A DNA stretch of 64,000 bases. It comes from Candidatus Paracaedibacteraceae bacterium (GTDB lineage: Bacteria > Pseudomonadota > Alphaproteobacteria > Paracaedibacterales > CAIOTO01). Below, piece by piece: positions 54,755 through 63,004 of this stretch. Each line of letters begins with the position of its first letter. Position 1 is the first letter of the stretch. Location of the stretch: NCBI GenBank assembly GCA_030694965.1, contig JAUYTZ010000025.1:1-64000 (forward strand). The letters run 5' to 3'. The notes under the pieces are model-generated. The model saw only the letters and a list, made by a program, of their open reading frames with translations, was not told the origin of the DNA and made no database searches. The translations under genes and the position numbers were made by a program.

Positions 54755-55615
54755 TCAATACCTGATGTTCTTATTTCTTAATGCCTCTTTTGTTTCGTCT
54801 ATGATATTGTCGCAGTCACGTAAATATAATTCCCGTAGGTTTGGACACTTTTCTGCAAGCACTATAATGCTGGCATCTGTGATTTTATAGGAGTAACTTA
54901 AATCTAATGCCTGTAGATTTGGACACTTTTCCGCAAGCACACGAATACCTGCATCTGTGATTCGATGACAGTTAGTTAAATATAGAATCCTTAGATTTAG
55001 ACAATTATCCGCTAGTTTTATAAGACCTATATCTGTGATGTTGTCGCAGTCACGTAAATATAATTCCCGTAGGTTTGGACACTTTTCTGCAAGCGCTATA
55101 ATGCTCGCATCTGTGAGTTGCTCGCAGTCAGTTAAATTTAATGTCGTGAGATTTGGATAATATTTTACAACTGTATGAATGTCTGAATCAGTAATATTAG
55201 ATTCCCATTCAAATGATATACGTGTCACATTCAAATTTTTGCTTAAAGTTGAATCTAAATATTTACTTTCAATATTCTTTGGTATGATCAATTCACCTTT
55301 AAACGGTTTTTTTGCGATATAATTAAATATTTTTTGGGCTTTATTACGTATAGGCGCCCTGTTATTACTTAAAAATTGTTCCCACACCTTTTGATCAGAA
55401 GAACAGCCGTGTGCCGTCCATAATCTGACTCGATCTTTAGTGGGAAGCCAATCATGATGTATGGAAACAGCAATATCTTCAGGCAAAGCAGCAAAGAGTG
55501 ACCTCGATACTAGAGAAGACAGCGAAGGCTCTGAATGACTCAACTCGTCTGTTTCAGCATAAAGGGGCATTAAAAAAGCTGTTATCAATAAAACACAAAT
55601 AGAACGAGTTTTCAT
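54755..55615 (-). CDS. exported F-box-like/LRR protein
   Basis: 286 residues. Signal peptide to about LYA (residue 20). Residues about 40-82 resemble an F-box: LFAALPEDIAVSIHHDWLPT followed by the VRLWTAHG...VWEQFL stretch (L-P-x-x-I...W-x...x-W-x-x-x). From about 155 to 280 run five leucine-rich repeats of the cysteine-containing AMN1/FBXL type: ITDASIIALAEKCPNLREL, YLRDCDNITDIGLIKLADN. F-box plus LRR is a eukaryotic SCF-type ubiquitin ligase adaptor layout. An exported bacterial protein of this type suggests host ubiquitin interference; the F-box call is weaker than the LRR call. Confidence 0.7.
   Translation of the reverse strand: MKTRSICVLLITAFLMPLYAETDELSHSEPSLSSLVSRSLFAALPEDIAVSIHHDWLPTKDRVRLWTAHGCSSDQKVWEQFLSNNRAPIRNKAQKIFNYIAKKPFKGELIIPKNIESKYLDSTLSKNLNVTRISFEWESNITDSDIHTVVKYYPNLTTLNLTDCEQLTDASIIALAEKCPNLRELYLRDCDNITDIGLIKLADNCLNLRILYLTNCHRITDAGIRVLAEKCPNLQALDLSYSYKITDASIIVLAEKCPNLRELYLRDCDNIIDETKEALRNKNIRY
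54811..55116. repeat. recent LRR duplication inside the F-box-like gene
   Basis: A sequence of about 72 bp at 54811-54882 recurs at 55045-55116 with two mismatches (start CGCAGTCACGTAAATATAAT). The spacing is 234 bp, exactly 78 codons or three LRR units. It implies a fresh in-frame three-repeat duplication. Confidence 0.8.
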
Positions 55616-55845
55616 ATATAATCAATTTTTATTTTTTCTATACAATATATGTTGTTGAGCAATTTAAATGTCAAGGGATTTTAATTGTGCACCTTAACTT
55701 CTTAAAAGGCTTTAATTGAGATTGAATAATCAAACTACCATTCATGCAAAGCATTTGCAGCATCATAACTGAGCCCGCCGATATATCTAATGACAAGCGC
55801 GCTGAACTTAAATATGATGGGCCTAACCTTAAACATGAGGCAAAT

Positions 55846-56865
55846 ATGCAATTTCATAATAAATTAAACACCATTTCGCTTGGCGCAATTTGCGACCTTC
55901 TTTCATTACCTATTCCTGATAATTCAGATGCAAAACAAACATTTTTAACCGTAAGCACATTAAAAGATGGCGATGCAAACACAATTGCCTTATTCCATAA
56001 TGCAAAATATAGAACAGAGGCAGCACAAACACGTGTCGGACTTTGCCTTACAACGGTAGATTTTGCACCCCATTTAGCGTCAACAACAATAGCCTTGATT
56101 CACCCAAAACCATTGCGGGCATTTGCTGTTATCGCGCGCGCCCTCTATCCAACGATAACACCTGCTGCGCATATTCACAAAACGGCAATAATTGACCCGA
56201 CAGCAACTATTGGCGAAGGCTGCATCATTGGCCCTTACGCCGTTATTGGCGCAAACGTAAACATTGGGGCACGCACCCGCATTGACAGCCACACTGTTAT
56301 TCATGAAAACGTCAGCATTGGAAAAGAAAGCTATATTGCATCTCAGGTAGCAATTAGCCATTCAATCATTGGCGATCGTATTTTGGTTAAACCCGGCACA
56401 CACATTGGGCAACAAGGTTTTGGTTTTCACATGGATGAAGCAGGCCATTTTGATGTGCCGCAATTAGGTGCTGTGATTATAGGAAATGATGTGCAAATTG
56501 GTGCAAATGTATGCATTGATCGCGGAAGTCTTGATAATACAGTCATAGGCAATGGTGTGCGTATTGATAATTTAGTGCAAATAGCGCACAACGTTCACAT
56601 TGGGGATCAGTCAGTTATTGTTGCGCAAGCAGGTATCGCGGGCAGCTCCCACCTTGGGCGTTTTGTTATTCTTGCCGGACAGGTGGGTGTTGCGGGCCAT
56701 ATTAATATCGGTAATGGCGCTAAAGTGGCGGCCCAAAGCGGTCTTATGCGCGACGTCGCTGACGGTGAAACGGTGGCTGGCACCCCAGCTGTTCCTGTAC
56801 GTGATTGGCATAAACAAACCATTGCACTTCAACGTTTAATTAGAGAAAAGAAAAGCGCGAAGTAA
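55846..56865 (+). CDS. lpxD: UDP-3-O-acyl-glucosamine N-acyltransferase LpxD
   Basis: Start set at ATG 55846, 5 nt after GAGG and giving 339 residues, close to E. coli LpxD (341); an upstream ATG at 55744 is open but lacks support. N-terminal domain then left-handed beta-helix hexapeptides (IGEGCIIGPYAVIGANVNIG). Includes the GQQGFGFHMDEAGHFDVPQL segment and catalytic His in QIAHNVHIGD. Adds the second acyl chain in lipid A. Its last 80 bp recur upstream of fabZ, and a hairpin ends it. Confidence 0.94.
   Translation: MQFHNKLNTISLGAICDLLSLPIPDNSDAKQTFLTVSTLKDGDANTIALFHNAKYRTEAAQTRVGLCLTTVDFAPHLASTTIALIHPKPLRAFAVIARALYPTITPAAHIHKTAIIDPTATIGEGCIIGPYAVIGANVNIGARTRIDSHTVIHENVSIGKESYIASQVAISHSIIGDRILVKPGTHIGQQGFGFHMDEAGHFDVPQLGAVIIGNDVQIGANVCIDRGSLDNTVIGNGVRIDNLVQIAHNVHIGDQSVIVAQAGIAGSSHLGRFVILAGQVGVAGHINIGNGAKVAAQSGLMRDVADGETVAGTPAVPVRDWHKQTIALQRLIREKKSAK
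56784..56863. repeat. left copy of the direct repeat (lpxD 3' end)
   Basis: The last about 80 bp of lpxD (CCCAGCTGTTCCTGT start) reappears at 61438-61518, same orientation, with roughly 9 mismatches and one extra A. The two copies bracket a 4.6-kb segment of four exported-protein genes. Confidence 0.9.
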
Positions 56866-56914
56866 ACCCAATTAGCGAATATAAGAACATTAAATGTTTT
56901 ATCTTTAAAAGAAT

Positions 56915-56936
56915 AAAGCTAGGAAATCCTAGCTTT
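56915..56936. terminator. hairpin terminator after lpxD
   Basis: AAAGCTAGGA (56915-56924), AA loop, TCCTAGCTTT (56927-56936): a 10-bp perfect stem 50 bp after the lpxD stop and 19 bp before the stop of the convergent gene. It would end lpxD transcription before fabZ. Confidence 0.65.
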
Positions 56937-56954
56937 GTGTGCATCTATTTATTT

Positions 56955-58415
56955 TTAAGAGTACAGGTACTTTGCCTGATTGTTTCTATCTACCCCATAT
57001 ACTTTTTTAAGCATTTCATTAAGTAAATAAATTTCATCATCCAGGGATGGATATTCTTTATGAGCATAAAAATCCCGTGTACCATTTAAAGCTTCATTTG
57101 TGGGATGATTTCTAGGAGAACTATTTTGGTAGGTATGAAAAACAACCGCTTGTTCTGCATTAAATGTATGACTTCTAATTGATGAATCTTGCAAATATCC
57201 TATACTTGTCCTGTCTGGTGGACTTTTTTTATGAACATTTAAAGTGTGAAGCTTTCTTCGTGTTACAGTATGAAAATCAAGACAACGTACAAGTTCTTTT
57301 TTGAGAAGATATCCTAAAAAATCCATTTCATTTGCACGCGGGGATTCTAAAAGTGAAAAAAGATATTTTTCTCTATTTTCTGGGCACATATCTTTAATGT
57401 ATTCTTTACGTGTTAACATAGGAAATTCATGATGGTTATAATTTTGAATAAAATAATTTTTCTTGTTTTCAGGCGTAGCGGCATTATATGCATCCAACCG
57501 GCTTTTTTTTGCTGTAATGGCATTTGTTAAATCTTGAGAGTTTGAAAAGAGTGTTTCATCTGAAGAGGTGACAATTACATCCCAGTATGCTTTTAGTTTT
57601 TCAGGCTCGAGAGTTCTCAAAAATTCTGATCTTGCTTGGAATTTTGATGATGGATCATCAAACGCGTCGTCTAATAACTTATTAGCCAATTCAGTGTATT
57701 TAGCTGGAGTATCTTGTTTATCACCCCACATCACCATGCCTCGCATCAAATCTTCCCAAATGTCATATGCTTGCATTTCCTTATCTTCATAAGGTGGGTT
57801 TAAAATATAATCTATAATAATTTGACCAGCTGCTTCTCCTAATTTCTCAGCTTTTTCTTCATTATCAACTTTATATTTAATAATTTCTGCGTAAGTTGAA
57901 GTTACATTTTCAGCAAGAGAACCCATTTTCATCACAGCACTTAAAGTGCTTTTTGTGATAGGCTCAAAAACTTTTGTTAGCTTCGCATTTTTTTTACCTT
58001 TTTCTTCTTCATGCTTTTGAATAATTGCTTTTGTTATAAGTAATCCTAAATCAACTACAGGAGAGTAGAGACCATTAAAGATTGTTTCACCAACACCTGG
58101 TGTTGCACTGCCACGACTCGCACCTACAAAAGCAATGTTCCCCGCTAATTTTAAACTTTGTGCTACCATATCTGAACGTTCTGCCGCTTTTGTGGATGGT
58201 TGGTATAAACTTAATTCAGATTCTACCCCTTGCTTAAATCCAGTTAGAAAACTACCTAATTTATTTGCAGTTAAACGCTCCCCTCCCTCATCATGAGTAT
58301 ATTCATAGCTTGGATTTTGTGCGGCATGAATTTGGGATAAACATGAGCAAATAATTGCTAACAGTGAAAATTTTTTATAAAACACAATTAATCTCCTAAA
58401 GAAAAAATATTCCAT
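56955..58415 (-). CDS. large exported protein of unknown function
   Basis: Start set at ATG 58415 (AAAAGG about 7 nt upstream), 486 residues; an ATG at 58499 is open but lacks a site. Signal peptide (about 8-30, FYKKFSLLAIICSCLSQIHA, cut after HAA). The mature part is mostly helical with a Gly-rich stretch near residues 72-85 (VGASRGSATPGVGET) and charged repeats; a NHHEFPMLTRKEY segment and HTVTRRKLHTLNVHKK (C-terminal third) are notable. No family recognised. First gene of the segment between lpxD and fabZ. Confidence 0.5.
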   Translation of the reverse strand: MEYFFFRRLIVFYKKFSLLAIICSCLSQIHAAQNPSYEYTHDEGGERLTANKLGSFLTGFKQGVESELSLYQPSTKAAERSDMVAQSLKLAGNIAFVGASRGSATPGVGETIFNGLYSPVVDLGLLITKAIIQKHEEEKGKKNAKLTKVFEPITKSTLSAVMKMGSLAENVTSTYAEIIKYKVDNEEKAEKLGEAAGQIIIDYILNPPYEDKEMQAYDIWEDLMRGMVMWGDKQDTPAKYTELANKLLDDAFDDPSSKFQARSEFLRTLEPEKLKAYWDVIVTSSDETLFSNSQDLTNAITAKKSRLDAYNAATPENKKNYFIQNYNHHEFPMLTRKEYIKDMCPENREKYLFSLLESPRANEMDFLGYLLKKELVRCLDFHTVTRRKLHTLNVHKKSPPDRTSIGYLQDSSIRSHTFNAEQAVVFHTYQNSSPRNHPTNEALNGTRDFYAHKEYPSLDDEIYLLNEMLKKVYGVDRNNQAKYLYS

Positions 58416-58499
58416 AAAATAACCTTTTGGCAATTTTACAGACCAAATTCTATCAGGATCATTTAAAATATATGTAAGAAAATTACAATTATTTTCCAC

Positions 58500-58849
58500 T
58501 TTTACGATTTTGGAATAGTTCGCATGATAGCAAATATAAAAAGAAAAAACACTTTTGCTTTTCTACTGTCCGCCAAACGCTACACCAATACCGCAAAAGC
58601 TTTTTTTAAAAATCCCTTAATAACAAGGATGTTTGGAGTAGTATGTCTAGGACAAAAATCTATTTTATGGAAAAGATTAATCGTCTCTCATCAATGCAAT
58701 GCAATCGTGTCAAGCGCAATGATGACATTAAAGCTTATACGGTGATGAGAGCAAGAATAAGGTAAGTTTTAGTGAGCAAAAAAATGGGTTTAAAAGTCAG
58801 CAGACTGGTTTAATAGGGGCATAAGACAGACACACAGATAACCCAAACT
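58500..58849. other. 350-bp gap with possible gene remnants
   Basis: No convincing gene. On the plus strand a frame from ATG 58643 (MSRTKIYFMEKINRLSSMQC) runs 40 codons, and a second frame (DESKNKVSFSEQKNGF) follows near 58748-58825; both look protein-like and could be pieces of one decayed gene. Otherwise AT-rich. Confidence 0.25.
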
Positions 58850-59353
58850 TTAATTTTCAAACTCATCAAAGGGACTCTTAAAGTTTTCTTCAAGTTTTCG
58901 TGCACGTTGTTCATTTTCTTGCTTTTCTTTTGAGACTCTTCGCGCATTTTCTTGGGCTATATCTAATCCTAAATCAGCAGCCTTTTGATAATATTCAAAT
59001 GCTTTTTCTAAATCTTTAACCACAATAACGTCAAGATCATCTATAACACCAAATTCATAAATTATACCCAATTCATTGAGAGCCCATTCAGTGTCAAAGT
59101 TTGCCGCCTTTTTGCAGCATTGAACATATTCTCTTAAGTTTTTCGTTTGCCCATTTTTATACAACATGGCTTGTTTATACAACATGGCTTGATCATAACC
59201 CGACTTATCGTCATTAGGCGGGCAAGGCTTAGATGAATTGTGACCAGAATTGAAATGATTTTCTGCACTTGCTTCAATATCCCCACACAAAGCAATACTT
59301 TTTAGAAAACAAGAAATGTATATTATCGCAAAAAAAGCTATGTTTTTTATCAT
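58850..59353 (-). CDS. exported single-Sel1 protein A
   Basis: 167 residues: signal peptide (about 4-22), polar linker with an AMLYKQ/AMLYK tandem (18-nt DNA repeat), then a Sel1 block: YVQCCKKAANFDTEWALNEL, GIIYEFGVIDDLDV, KAFEYYQKAADLGLDIAQEN, and a charged tail. It is the paralog of the protein at 60722-61270 (same R-E-Y-x-x-C-C-x-K-A-A ... W-A-L-N-E pattern), on the other side of the metalloprotease gene. Function unknown; a scaffold for protein contacts. Confidence 0.65.
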   Translation of the reverse strand: MIKNIAFFAIIYISCFLKSIALCGDIEASAENHFNSGHNSSKPCPPNDDKSGYDQAMLYKQAMLYKNGQTKNLREYVQCCKKAANFDTEWALNELGIIYEFGVIDDLDVIVVKDLEKAFEYYQKAADLGLDIAQENARRVSKEKQENEQRARKLEENFKSPFDEFEN

Positions 59354-59525
59354 TTTTACTCACATCCTTATTTACGTTGTATTGTATCATATTTCATTTC
59401 TTATAAATAACTATTTAAGTACATTAAGTTTTTATTAAAATAAAATGCTACTTTAACGATTTAGATTAACATCTAATTAATAAATTGTATTTAAAATAAA
59501 TATAATAACTTTACAAGAGATTACA

Positions 59526-60707
59526 ATGAAATTTTTCATAACATACTTTTTATTTGTTATTTTAAATGCATGCTGGGGAACCGAAGAAGAGTCGCCATTT
59601 ACAGTAGAATTTTCAGGAGCCCTAAAAACAAATGTTGATGGTGCGATCACAAATATTCTTCAAAATGCACAAGCTAATCAACTTGTTGCAAGCATTCGGG
59701 AAAAAAAATATAATGCTGTCAAAAAAGCAGTCTTAAATGATAAGCTTGCACAATTTGAATGTACGGTTAATTTTTATATAGATAGCTTACGAACACAAAC
59801 AAAACATCCATATTTTAATGAATTCTACACAGAAAAAACAAAAGAAGCAATTAATGCACATCTAGATAAGCCGTTAATTGTTGCCATTCAAAATCATATT
59901 GACAGGACTGTAGAGACGACAGAAATATCTACAGATCTGTCTAATGCAATTCACGAAGAAATACAGTACTTACTAACAGAAGATACTTCTTTTATTTTAC
60001 CTGAAATAAAAAAAAATATTATCACCGCATACGTTCATAAATTGACCTCAGAAGCAATAAAAAGTAAATCTTTTGATGTATTAATATATCTTATTTATAT
60101 AAAAAAAGAACTTTTAAAGCGAATATATAATTCACTGAAAATAAACGAAGATGAAATCCAAGAATTAGCATTAGATACAAAAATATACATGCATAGCAGT
60201 GAAAGAACGTGTTTCGTTACTTTGAAAGCTGAGCAAAAAAAACTTCTCATTAGAATCGACAAAAAATATACAACTGCTCTGCCATTGATTAATGTCTTAA
60301 GCCACGGTGAAAGCAATTATTTCATCAATTCCGAGGGGAATTACCTATTATCAAAAGAACAAGCAGACCTTCACTTAATTCTATTGCATGAACTTGTGCA
60401 TATGAAACATTTTGTTGAGGATCTGGAAAGATTTAATAAAGACAGCGCCAGTTTAATTGGTTACTGGCCAGGCCTAAACCAAGACTCAGCTAGCTTTGCA
60501 CGATTATGGAACGACGCCGAAGAGCAGAGAACAGTTATTGGAACGCAAGACAGTAAGGAAATTTGCGAATTGTCCATTAGAATGGCAGAAGATGCATCTG
60601 TTCGCTACCCCTACCTTACAATTGATGATGATCTTGTGGACAAACATACTATAAACTTTCTTTTCAAAAATTTTGAATTCATTCCAAATACCACGGTAAT
60701 TGCATAA
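59526..60707 (+). CDS. exported zinc metallopeptidase, M91/NleD-like
   Basis: 393 residues; signal peptide (about 3-18, FITYFLFVILNACWG). The catalytic motif is HELVH (His288, Glu289, His292) after a helix LHLILL. About 40 residues later WNDAEEQRTVIG (328-339) supplies Glu332/333, then ICELSIRMAEDASVRYPY with Arg360-Tyr361. H-E-x-x-H, then E-E-x-x-T-x-x-G, then a conserved E-x-x-R...R-x-x-Y block is the M91 layout known from the effector NleD, which cleaves host MAP kinases. The first 220 residues are helical and unassigned. Family placement by motif only. Confidence 0.65.
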   Translation: MKFFITYFLFVILNACWGTEEESPFTVEFSGALKTNVDGAITNILQNAQANQLVASIREKKYNAVKKAVLNDKLAQFECTVNFYIDSLRTQTKHPYFNEFYTEKTKEAINAHLDKPLIVAIQNHIDRTVETTEISTDLSNAIHEEIQYLLTEDTSFILPEIKKNIITAYVHKLTSEAIKSKSFDVLIYLIYIKKELLKRIYNSLKINEDEIQELALDTKIYMHSSERTCFVTLKAEQKKLLIRIDKKYTTALPLINVLSHGESNYFINSEGNYLLSKEQADLHLILLHELVHMKHFVEDLERFNKDSASLIGYWPGLNQDSASFARLWNDAEEQRTVIGTQDSKEICELSIRMAEDASVRYPYLTIDDDLVDKHTINFLFKNFEFIPNTTVIA

Positions 60708-60721
60708 CAGAAAGATAAAAA

Positions 60722-61270
60722 ATGAAATTAATTAAGATTTGCGTTACAAAAACAATTGGTATTTTTATTTTAAGTTGCTGTCTTTTATTTGCATCCAAAG
60801 AAACCACAAAAAAAGATACTAATTCCATTTATAAATCAGCAACTAGGTATAAAAATGGGACAGAGAAAAATTCACGAGAATATCTTAAGTGCTGCGAAAA
60901 AGCTGCAAAAGAAAATATCGATTGGGCCTTAAATGAAATGGGGGTTATTAATGAATTTGGGATTACGCATGACGGCAAAACCATCGTACTAAAGGATATA
61001 GACAAGGCACTTAAGTATTATCAAGCGGCAGCAGACTTGGGATTAAAAATTGCACAAGAAAATGTACTTAGAATTTCGAAAATAAAGCAAATAAATGAGC
61101 AGTTTATGCAAGAATTTGAAAAACAAGAATTTTCAAATATCCCTACAGCATCTAAAAATGAAAAGGGAAAATCTGAGGAAATGAACCTTAAAAATGAAGA
61201 AAAAAAATCATCTGGGAAAAAGGCAACATCTAACAAAAAGGAAAAATCAGCCGAGATTGCGGGGCATTGA
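60722..61270 (+). CDS. exported single-Sel1 protein B
   Basis: 182 residues: signal peptide (about 6-26, ending near LLFASK), Sel1 block YLKCCEKAAKENIDWALNEM, GVINEFGITHDG, KALKYYQAAADLGLKIAQEN, and a Lys/Glu/Ser-rich tail. Paralog of the 58850-59353 protein, and co-oriented 14 bp after the metallopeptidase gene, so likely a partner or chaperone for it. Last gene of the inserted segment. Confidence 0.65.
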   Translation: MKLIKICVTKTIGIFILSCCLLFASKETTKKDTNSIYKSATRYKNGTEKNSREYLKCCEKAAKENIDWALNEMGVINEFGITHDGKTIVLKDIDKALKYYQAAADLGLKIAQENVLRISKIKQINEQFMQEFEKQEFSNIPTASKNEKGKSEEMNLKNEEKKSSGKKATSNKKEKSAEIAGH

Positions 61271-61437
61271 TAGCGGTAAAAATAAAAATATTTTATAGCA
61301 ATTAAATCAAAATAATAATAATTCAAGTGCACTACACTCTCCACAAACAGTCACATCGACAACAGCAATATTGAAAATCTTGCTTAAATAGGGCATATTA
61401 TTTCTATTGGAGACACTATGGTTAAAACAAGCGCTCT

Positions 61438-61518
61438 CCAGCTGTTCCTGTGCGGGATTAACATAAAAAAAACCATCGCACTTCAACGTTTAATTAGAGA
61501 AAAGAAAAATGCAAAGTA
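61438..61518 (+). pseudogene. lpxD 3'-end remnant fused to the fabZ start
   Basis: Sequence 61438-61518 copies the last 80 bp of lpxD (CCAGCTGTTCCTGT, ...ACTTCAACGTTTAATTAGAG). One extra A breaks the frame. Its end AAAATGCAAAGTAA holds both the old lpxD stop and the fabZ ATG at 61509, showing that lpxD and fabZ once overlapped directly. Confidence 0.88.
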
Positions 61519-62048
61519 ATGCCCTGGCCGCTACAAAAACAGCCGAAATACTAACACACGATTTTTCCACCAAAACTATTGCCTCTATCGGTGTTGAAGA
61601 AATCATGAAGCTTATTCCGCACAGGTATCCTTTTTTACTTGTCGATCGCATGGAAGACTTAGAGCTTGGGCACAGCGCTGTCGGCATCAAAAATGTATCT
61701 ATGAACGAATGGTTCTTTCAAGGTCATTTTCCAGAACACCCAATCATGCCAGGCGTTTTAATTATTGAAGCAATGGCACAGACAGCAGGCGCGCTTGTTG
61801 TAAAAAGTTTGCAAGTACAAAATGGCAAGAACGTAGAGCAAGCGGATGGATCGGACATCATGGTTTATTTCATGTCTGTTGAAGAAGCAAAATTCAGAAA
61901 GCCAGTTGTTCCTGGTGATGTACTACGTCTCGTCGTAACGAAAGATCGTGCACGTGGTAATATTTGGCGTTTTAAAGGACAAGCGTTTGTGGGCAGTACC
62001 CTTGCAAGCGAAGCAAGCTTTATGGCAATGATTGTTGATAAGAAATAA
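61509..62048 (+). CDS. fabZ: 3-hydroxyacyl-ACP dehydratase FabZ
   Basis: 179 residues. Hot-dog fold with the active-site helix GHFPEHPIMPGVLIIEAMAQ (His73, Glu87). The N-terminus is about 25 residues longer than FabZ of E. coli; ATG 61509 sits in the duplicated lpxD tail and an internal start is possible (ATG near 61605). Dehydrates 3-hydroxyacyl-ACP in fatty acid synthesis. Its stop overlaps lpxA (TAATG). Confidence 0.93.
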   Translation: MQSNALAATKTAEILTHDFSTKTIASIGVEEIMKLIPHRYPFLLVDRMEDLELGHSAVGIKNVSMNEWFFQGHFPEHPIMPGVLIIEAMAQTAGALVVKSLQVQNGKNVEQADGSDIMVYFMSVEEAKFRKPVVPGDVLRLVVTKDRARGNIWRFKGQAFVGSTLASEASFMAMIVDKK

Positions 62049-62893
62049 TGATGACGAATTCGCTTTCAAAAATTCACTCCTCTGCAACGATTCATCCAAC
62101 AGCTATTATCGCTGACGGAGCCATTATAGGCAAAGACGTTAATATCGGTCCTTATTGCATTATTGGCGAAAAAGTAACATTAGATGATGGGGTAAAGCTG
62201 ATCTCACACGTATGCGTGGACGGTATTACAACAATTGGGGCGAATTCACTTATTTATCCATTTGCATCAATCGGTCACAATCCCCAAGACTTAAAATACA
62301 ATGGCGAACCATCAACCGTTACCATTGGCGCAAACACAACCATTCGTGAATATGTAACCATACAACCCGGAACAGCAAGCGGCGGTATGACAACAACAGT
62401 TGGTGATAACTGCTTATTAATGGTGGGCTCACACGTGGCGCACGATTGTCATGTAGGCAATAATGTTGTGATGGCAAACTATGCAACGCTAGCTGGTCAT
62501 GTAGTGGTTGGTGATCATGTGGTAATTGGCGGCTTATCTGCAGCAAAGCAATTTGTTCGCATTGGCGCACACGCAATGATTGGCGGCATGTCAGGCGTTG
62601 AAAAAGACGTTTTACCTTACGCACTTATTATGGGTGAACGCGCAAATATGCATGGCGTCAACATTGTTGGCATGAAACGTCATGGTTATTCAAATGCAGA
62701 TATTCAAAAAGTGCAAGCTGTTTATCAAGGCATATTTAATGAAGACGACGCAGCCCCTTTTAGTGAACGCGTACAAAAACAACGCGAATCAATCAACCAA
62801 ACAAATGATGATCGCGCTATGCAGACCGTATTTGAATTTATGGATGCTGAAACAAAATGCCATTTCTGTGGGCCAAAAAGTACGCGCGGGTAA
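62048..62893 (+). CDS. lpxA: UDP-GlcNAc O-acyltransferase LpxA
   Basis: 281 residues: hexapeptide beta-helix (IADGAIIGKDVNIGPYCIIG), the HNPQDLKYNGEPSTVTIGAN block and the catalytic His in GSHVAHDCHVGNNV, then a C-terminal helical bundle containing the GVNIVGMKRHGYSNADIQKV core. Adds the first acyl chain to lipid A. ATG 62048 overlaps the fabZ stop; ATG 62051 is equally possible. No lpxI/lpxB follows here. Confidence 0.95.
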   Translation: MMTNSLSKIHSSATIHPTAIIADGAIIGKDVNIGPYCIIGEKVTLDDGVKLISHVCVDGITTIGANSLIYPFASIGHNPQDLKYNGEPSTVTIGANTTIREYVTIQPGTASGGMTTTVGDNCLLMVGSHVAHDCHVGNNVVMANYATLAGHVVVGDHVVIGGLSAAKQFVRIGAHAMIGGMSGVEKDVLPYALIMGERANMHGVNIVGMKRHGYSNADIQKVQAVYQGIFNEDDAAPFSERVQKQRESINQTNDDRAMQTVFEFMDAETKCHFCGPKSTRG

Positions 62894-63004
62894 GCCCTTT
62901 TATATTTCTCAATGCTTTCATCACTAGTAAAAAACATGAAATTACGTATCAGCTTAATTTAGCTACTAAAAATCTGAAAAGCAAAATAATTAGCTACAGC
63001 TGCT

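Noticed and set aside
58524-58745. Plus-strand 73-codon ORF in the 58.5-kb gap
   Set aside because: No ribosome site and no recognisable pattern; another frame in the same DNA looks equally protein-like.
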